64,000 bases of DNA, from NCBI GenBank assembly GCA_945643635.1, contig CALZFC010000310.1, positions 62,001 to 126,000 on the forward strand. Direction: 5' to 3'. Position numbers and translations under genes: made by a program. The DNA comes from Allodiplogaster sudhausi (taxonomy: Eukaryota > Nematoda > Chromadorea > Rhabditida > Diplogasteridae). Position 1 is the first letter of the stretch. Each line of letters starts with the position of its first letter. A model generated the notes under the pieces. The model did no database searches. It saw only the letters and a program-made list of their open reading frames with translations, and was not told where the DNA came from. This document shows positions 61,026 through 64,000 of this stretch, one piece after another.

Positions 61026-62743
61026 ATGATGCAGTTAATTTGTCAGATGTGGTTAGCGGGAGCTGAATGGTGTTTTTGCCTTCTCTTTGTTCTTTTCGCC
61101 GTTTCCACTGGAGATGAGACTGCATCGGTGGTCAACCCCGACAAGTACACTGTTGCCAAGGAGGTTCTGTGGATGCGCGAACCGTTGTGTTGTCTTTATA
61201 TCTTATATGGAATATGACTGCAAAACATAGCATATATGACGGTACCAACTAAAAAAAACGGTTGTTTTTGCTTTTCGACCCGTTATGCACATACAGTCCC
61301 GCCCAGGATCTTGGTACCAAGGACGCGTCGGACGAGTCGGACGCGTCCAAATGCATCCTCGTTCATAACTATTGTTCTAGGAAAAACTAAAATATTTAAA
61401 ATGGTACATTAGGTTGCTTATAGCGAGCGGGTGCTACTATAAAAAAAATCGATAATTTCTAATCATTTGATAAGGAGTTATCAGTTTTTGCCTATAAAAA
61501 ATTTAATTTTAAATATTTTTCAATGAAATTGTTCCTGTACCATTATTTTGTCTCTGCTGGTATCCACAAATAATAATATAAGAGATTTTATCATTGATAA
61601 CGGAAATCGATAACTGAGACCTTATCACTCATGTTCATATGATGTAAAGATTCGCCTTACGATTCTGAATCTAATTATGTAATCAGTTTTAAAGAGAAAG
61701 TGCCGGTTAACAACATTTTTGATTGTATGTACTTTGCAAGTCTTTCTTCAGGATTCCCCATTGTCTTGGTCTTTGTCAAAATTTTGGATCGGTATGATGC
61801 GTCCAAATCTATGTTGCTGTGCTAGCATTGATACTCAGAAATATAGCGCGCTTCCTTTTCGTCTTCGGTTTAATTACCCAAGTTTGAGGTAGCGAAATAG
61901 CACAGGCAGAGAAAAAAAGGGTTAGGCCCCGCCCCCTCGGCCTGCTAGGCCTCCCTGCCCATGTTCTTTCTGAAGAAAGTCTTGCAAAGTACACACAATC
62001 AAAAATACATTGCTAACCGGCACATTCTGTTGAAAACTGATTACAGAATTAGATTCAGAATCGTAAGGCGAATCTTTACATCATATGAACATGCGTGATA
62101 AGTTCTCATTTATCGATTTCCGTTATCAATGATACAATCTTTAATTTTATTATTTGGGGATGTGTGTAGAGACAAAATAATGGTACAGGAGAAATTTCGT
62201 TTAAAAATATTTGAAATTAAATTTTTTATAGGCAAAAACTGATAACTCCTTATCAAATGATTAGAAATTATCGATTTTTTAATAGTAGCACCCGCTCTCT
62301 ATAAGCAACCTAATGTAAGATTTAAAATATTTTAGTTTTTCCTAGAACAATAGTTATGAACGAGGATGCATTTGGACGCGTCCGACTCGTCCGACGCGTC
62401 CTTGGTACCAAGATCCTGGGCGGGACTGTATGTGCAAAAATGTACATGCACTTTTTTTGCATGCTGCACGAATCTACAAAATATGTCAAAAAGTACGTGA
62501 ACATTTTTGCCGAAATGTGTATAACGGGCCAAAATAGCGAATAACGCCATTTTTTTTAGTTGGGCCCCGTCATATATGCGATAACATGATAATAACACAA
62601 AAATCTACCTATATTTTGAGCAACAAGAAAGCAATTATAGACACGCTATCTCCTCTACGACGTCAACTACGGCGAAGGCTTTAATCTTAGAAGGGACGTT
62701 TTCATGCGCATTGCTGATGCAGTTCGGCAGATGCGAGAGATGG
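61026..62743 (+). CDS. POFUT2: GDP-fucose protein O-fucosyltransferase 2, first two exons (3' part outside window)
   Basis: ER-resident enzyme that adds O-fucose to thrombospondin type 1 repeats. Exon 1 (61026-61163) encodes a hydrophobic leader (WCFCLLFVLFAV) and GDETASVVNPDKY. Exon 2 (62641-62743) joins in phase and encodes TRYLLYDVNYGEGFNLRRDV and FMRIADAVRQMREM. RYLLYDVN..EGFNLRRDV is the N-terminal GDP-fucose-binding signature of POFUT2. The upstream-most in-frame ATG was taken; ATGs at 61029 and 61047 are also possible. Both introns carry fold-back transposons: intron 1 the copy at 61294, intron 2 the copies at 62831 and 63969. The rest of the gene lies beyond the window. Confidence 0.9.
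61230..62579. mobile_element. Outer fold-back arms surrounding the 61294 element
   Basis: GCATATATGACGG at 61230 and its complement ending at 62579, followed inward by ACTAAAAAAAACG-type sequence on each side, form arms of about 65 and 150 bp outside the CAGTCCC element. They look like an older palindromic element into which the inner one was inserted at TA. Confidence 0.55.
61294..62428. mobile_element. CAGTCCC fold-back transposon, copy A
   Basis: The ends CAGTCCCGCCCAGGATCTTG and the exact complement are flanked by TA on both sides, the target choice of Tc1/mariner-type elements. The arms are roughly 450-500 bp each and mostly complementary. The unique centre is about 100-150 bp and contains CCCCGCCCCCTCGGCC. 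There is no transposase frame. It is in POFUT2 intron 1. Confidence 0.85.
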
Positions 62744-62830
62744 GTAAGGGACAGAGAATTTAAAAAAAGGGCCTTCTTAGAACTTTCTATCAAAATTTAA
62801 AAAAAGAAAACATTAGCATATGCATACATA

Positions 62831-63962
62831 CAGTCCCGCCCAGGATCTTGGTACCAAGGATGCGTCGGACGCATCGGACGCATCCAAATGCATCCTCGTT
62901 AATAACTATTTTCATAGCAAAGACTAAAATATTTTAACTGGTACATTAGTTTGCTTATAGAGAACGGATGCTACTGATAAAAAATCGATAATTTCTAATC
63001 ATTTGATAAGAAGTTATCAGTTTTTGCTTATAAAAAATTTTATTTCTAATATTTTTCAATGAAATTTCTCCTGTATCATTATTTTGTCTCTACCCACATC
63101 CCCAAATAATAAAATTAGAACTGGTATCATTGATAACGGAAATCGATAAATCAGACCTTATCACATATGTTCGTTAGCTGAGAAGAATCGCCTAACGATT
63201 CTGAATCTAATTATGTAATCAGTTTTACAATAAAGTGCCGGTTAACAATACATTTTTGATTGTGTATACTTTTCATGACTTTTTTCCAGAAAGAACATGG
63301 CAGATACGCCTCGCAGGCCGAGGGGGCGGGGCCTAACCCTTTTTTTCTCTGCCTGTGCTATTTCGCTACCTCAAACTTGGGTAATTAAACCGGCGACGAA
63401 AAGGGTGCGCGTAACATGTCTAAGGTTCAATGCTAGTGCAGCAACCTAGATTTGAAGCATCATACTGGGCCAAAATTTTGACAAAGACCAAGACAATGGG
63501 GAATCCTGAAGAAAGTCATGAAAAGTATTCACAATCAAAAATGTATTGTTAACCGGTACTTTATTGTAAAACTGATTACATAATTAGATTCAGAATCGTT
63601 AGGCGATTCTTCTCAGCTAATGAACATGCGTTACAACTTCTGATTTATCGATTTACGTTATCAATTATACAATCTTTAATTTTATTATTTGGGGATGTGG
63701 GTAGAGACAAAATAATGATACAGGAGAAATTTCATTGAAAAATATTAGAAATGAAATTTTTTATAAGCAAAAACTGATAACTTCTTATCAAATGATTAAA
63801 ATTACCGATTTTTTTATCAGTAGCATCCGTGCTCTATAAGCAAGCTAATGACCAGTTAAAATATTTTAGTCTTTGCTATGAAAATAGTTATTAACGAGGA
63901 TGCATTTGGATGCGTCCGATGCGTCCGACGCATCCTTGGTACCAAGATCCTGGGCGGGACTG
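62831..63962. mobile_element. CAGTCCC fold-back transposon, copy B
   Basis: Same family and length as copy A, with diverged arms. TA precedes the left end; the right flank reads TG, probably a mutated TA. The unique centre is in the opposite orientation to that of copy A. It lies in POFUT2 intron 2. Confidence 0.85.
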
Positions 63963-63968
63963 TGCGTA

Positions 63969-64000
63969 CAGTCCCGCCCAGGATCTCGGTACCAATGGTT
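63969..64000. mobile_element. CAGTCCC fold-back transposon, copy C (cut by window end)
   Basis: CAGTCCCGCCCAGGATCTCG begins six bases after copy B and runs to the window edge. It is the left end of a third copy or a tandem array. Confidence 0.75.

Overview
This is a eukaryotic, animal (metazoan) genomic window. The genes are split into short exons with GT-AG introns. They encode animal-specific or cilium-associated proteins: an ABCA transporter, a tyrosinase with ShK domains, BBS5, an INPP4-type phosphatase, CNKSR and POFUT2. Codon phase is continuous across nearly all exon joins I placed. A copper tyrosinase with two C-terminal ShK domains points to a protostome invertebrate, with nematodes or their relatives the best guess. 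I cannot fix the phylum. Introns and spacers are packed with CT/GA microsatellites and fold-back DNA transposons. Most long open frames in the window are simple-repeat artefacts rich in Ser-Leu or Arg-Glu.

Layout: 1-2316 (+) is the 3' end of an ABCA transporter. 4174-14498 (-) is a complete 18-exon tyrosinase-ShK gene, with a hAT-like element in its second intron. 14621-15772 is a 1.15-kb terminal-inverted-repeat element just upstream of the tyrosinase start. 16.5-20.7 kb (+) holds an unassigned candidate gene. 21.4-21.9 kb is a CT-rich higher-order repeat. 21.9-24.9 kb holds small gene fragments, including two exons of ribosomal protein eS12. 26.5-30.4 kb (-) is an unrecognised 11-exon gene whose splice phases all agree. 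30.86-34.68 kb (+) is a complete BBS5 gene with a perfect RFX X-box upstream and a second copy of the 1.15-kb element in its last intron. 35.5-44.1 kb (-) is an INPP4-like phosphatase with a PH domain. 48.2-59.6 kb (+) is a CNKSR scaffold (SAM-CRIC-PDZ-PH). 61.0-62.7 kb (+) is the 5' end of POFUT2, whose introns carry fold-back elements that run to the window edge.

The genes do not form a pathway. INPP4 and CNKSR both act in signalling, BBS5 at the cilium, POFUT2 in the ER and tyrosinase-ShK outside the cell. The most interesting feature shared across the window is the placement of complementary microsatellites: CT-rich tracts lie on the sense strand before many acceptors and GA-rich tracts just after many donors. 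The repeats could therefore pair within introns or across exons.
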